Shown here: piece by piece, positions 5,928 to 6,941 of the stretch
How positions within the stretch are numbered: the stretch's first letter is position 1
Layout: every line of letters begins with the position of its first letter
Made by a program: the position numbers and the translations under genes
Assembly: GCA_905206345.1 (NCBI GenBank)
Contig: CAJLGW010000086.1
Coordinates: 1-6,941 of the forward strand
Length of the DNA stretch: 6,941 nt
From: an uncultured Sutterella sp.
GTDB lineage: Bacteria > Pseudomonadota > Gammaproteobacteria > Burkholderiales > Burkholderiaceae_F
Direction: 5' to 3'
The notes under the pieces: generated by a model
The model's input: only the letters and a program-made list of their open reading frames with translations
What the model was told of the DNA's origin: nothing
Database searches by the model: none

Positions 5928-6658
5928 GCGAAGTGATTGTTGAAATTCGTGACTTGAAGAAAAACTACGATGATCTTCAAGTGCTCAAAGGCATTGACCT
6001 CGTTGTTCGCAAAGGTGAAAAGGTGGTGGTGTTGGGCCCGTCAGGGTCAGGTAAGTCCACCATGCTTCGTTGCATCAACGCCTTAGAAGACGCCAATTCC
6101 GGCAGCATCAAAGTCGGCGGCATTGAAATCACCGATCGCAAGACCAACATCAATAAAGTGCGCGAACACTTAGGGATGGTTTTCCAACGCTTTAACCTCT
6201 GGCCTCATAAGAGCGTGCTCGAAAACGTCATGCTCGGTCAAATGGTGGTGAGTGGCAAAAGCGAAGATGAAGCTCGTAAAAAAGCCATGGAAACCCTCAC
6301 GCGTGTAGGATTGGCCGATAAAGCCAATCAATACCCCGTGCGCTTATCGGGTGGTCAACAACAGCGCGTGGCGATCGCCCGCACGTTGGCGATGGACCCG
6401 AAGGTCATCTTGTTTGACGAACCGACCTCGGCGCTTGACCCGGAATTGGTGGGTGAAGTCTTGGCTGTCATGAAAAGCTTAGCTGATGAAGGCATGACCA
6501 TGATTGTCGTCACGCACGAAATCACGTTCGCAAAAGAAGTCGCTGACCGCGTCATCTTCATGGACGGTGGCGTCATCGTTGAAGAAGGTTCGCCTGACGA
6601 GGTTTTGGTGAAGCCCAAGGAAGAACGCACTAAGGCTTTCTTAAAACGCGTGTTGTAA
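5924..6658 (+). CDS. amino acid ABC importer ATP-binding subunit (GlnQ/HisP type)
   Basis: This is the cytoplasmic ATPase that drives the importer as a dimer bound to the permease EAA loops. At 244 residues it has the normal GlnQ-family length, and every ABC motif is intact. Walker A is GPSGSGKST at 38-46, the Q-loop is Q88 in FQRFNLWPH, and the signature is LSGGQQQR at 141-148. Walker B is VILFDE at 161-166, the D-loop SALD at 169-172, and the switch histidine H198. FNLWPH after the Q-loop and DEPTSALDPELV are typical of polar amino acid importers. No extra C-terminal regulatory domain is present, so MetN-type substrate control is unlikely. The start overlaps the permease stop (ATGA) and has AAGGGAG at 5910-5916, 7 nt upstream. 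It is the last gene of the operon; a terminator follows 25 nt after the stop codon. Confidence 0.95.
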   Translation: MSEVIVEIRDLKKNYDDLQVLKGIDLVVRKGEKVVVLGPSGSGKSTMLRCINALEDANSGSIKVGGIEITDRKTNINKVREHLGMVFQRFNLWPHKSVLENVMLGQMVVSGKSEDEARKKAMETLTRVGLADKANQYPVRLSGGQQQRVAIARTLAMDPKVILFDEPTSALDPELVGEVLAVMKSLADEGMTMIVVTHEITFAKEVADRVIFMDGGVIVEEGSPDEVLVKPKEERTKAFLKRVL

Positions 6659-6682
6659 ATCGATTGGGAAATTGTCGAAGGG

Positions 6683-6713
6683 AAAGAGGAGTTTTGGCTC
6701 CTCTTTTTCTTTT
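6683..6713 (+). terminator. intrinsic terminator of the ABC importer operon
   Basis: AAAGAGGAG (6683-6691) pairs perfectly with CTCCTCTTT (6698-6706) around the loop TTTTGG. The U-tract TTTTTCTTTT covers 6704-6713. It begins 25 nt after the ATPase stop codon and reads correctly on the plus strand. Confidence 0.88.
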
Positions 6714-6828
6714 GTGACTACCGCTCAATCCATACTTCGGCGAGATCTTGTTGATGTAAAACTATTTACGCAGAGTGGATTGCGTTTTTTAAACTTCTAT
6801 CAAGTCCGCAAACAAAAACTGTCAAGTC

Positions 6829-6875
6829 TTTGAACTTTCCCTAGAAAGGGTTTCACTTTCTGGGGAAAGTTCAGG
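6829..6875. repeat. 18-bp inverted repeat (long hairpin)
   Basis: TGAACTTTCCCTAGAAAG (6831-6848) pairs with CTTTCTGGGGAAAGTTCA (6856-6873). All 18 positions pair, one as G-U, and two more wobble pairs are possible outside; the loop is GGTTTCA. No T-tract follows on either strand, so it is not a standard terminator. The left arm can also fold on itself (CTTTC-CCTA-GAAAG at 6835-6848). Function unknown; a repetitive extragenic palindrome, an RNA processing site or part of a small RNA are possible. Confidence 0.8.
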
Positions 6876-6897
6876 TTTAGAGAAATTCGCCAGAAAC

Positions 6898-6917
6898 CCC
6901 GCTAATTCATTAGCGGG
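6898..6917 (-). terminator. palindrome, possible terminator of a minus-strand gene beyond the window
   Basis: CCCGCTAAT (6898-6906) and ATTAGCGGG (6909-6917) are perfect inverted copies separated by TC; as RNA this gives 8 bp with a 4-nt loop. On the minus strand the stem is followed by GTTTCTGG, a short, interrupted T-run. It may be a weak terminator for a gene to the right, or an operator. The ten bases at the right edge (GTCGAAAGAC) form a GNRA-like mini hairpin whose context is cut off. Confidence 0.4.
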
Positions 6918-6941
6918 ATGAATGGCGCAAAGTCGAAAGAC

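Noticed and set aside
6768..6790. ACGCA/TGCGT stem followed by T6, possible second terminator
   Set aside because: The stem is only 5 bp with an 8-nt loop, and a much better terminator already lies at 6683-6713.
6820..6825. Perfect TTGACA on the minus strand, possible promoter
   Set aside because: No acceptable -10 hexamer lies 16-19 bp downstream; the best is TGATAG with two matches, and no minus-strand gene follows.

Overview
The window looks like chromosomal DNA of a Gram-negative bacterium of moderate GC content. The extracellular binding protein at 4295-5092 has a Sec signal peptide without a lipobox cysteine, so it is probably a free periplasmic protein. The nucleobase permease is of the XanP/XanQ type. 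A gut betaproteobacterium (Sutterellaceae-like) would fit, but that is only an impression from protein resemblance and codon use (frequent TTG for Leu).

Layout: (1) 1-442 has no intact gene. It holds a plus-strand terminator (110-144) for a gene lying mostly before the window, a minus-strand terminator (192-226), and between 261 and 442 short coding-like remnants, one carrying a second copy of the P-V-E-V-K motif of the neighbouring ATPase. (2) 443-1792 (minus) encodes a AAA_14/DUF4143 ATPase of unknown function. Its start is preceded by a 32-bp-period array (1811-1896) with two perfect TGTGA-N6-TCACA palindromes, the most unusual structure in the window. (3) 1983-3934 (minus) is a two-gene purine salvage operon: xpt (xanthine phosphoribosyltransferase) followed 11 nt later by an NCS2 xanthine permease, closed by a strong terminator at 1897-1933. 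(4) 3935-4294 is a divergent intergenic region with candidate promoters for both sides and a 16-bp palindrome. (5) 4295-6658 (plus) is a complete polar amino acid ABC importer: binding protein, permease and ATPase. A 12-bp stem-loop lies between the first two genes, the last two overlap by ATGA, and a clear terminator follows at 6683-6713. (6) 6714-6941 is noncoding and holds an 18-bp inverted repeat and a 9-bp palindrome, the latter possibly the terminator of a minus-strand gene beyond the window.

Functionally, the permease imports xanthine and Xpt traps it as XMP for guanine nucleotide synthesis. The binding protein captures an amino acid in the periplasm and hands it to the permease-ATPase complex. 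The ATPase locus looks independent and separately regulated. No previously undescribed multi-gene system is evident. The best candidates for something new are the operator array and the remnant next to the DUF4143 gene.
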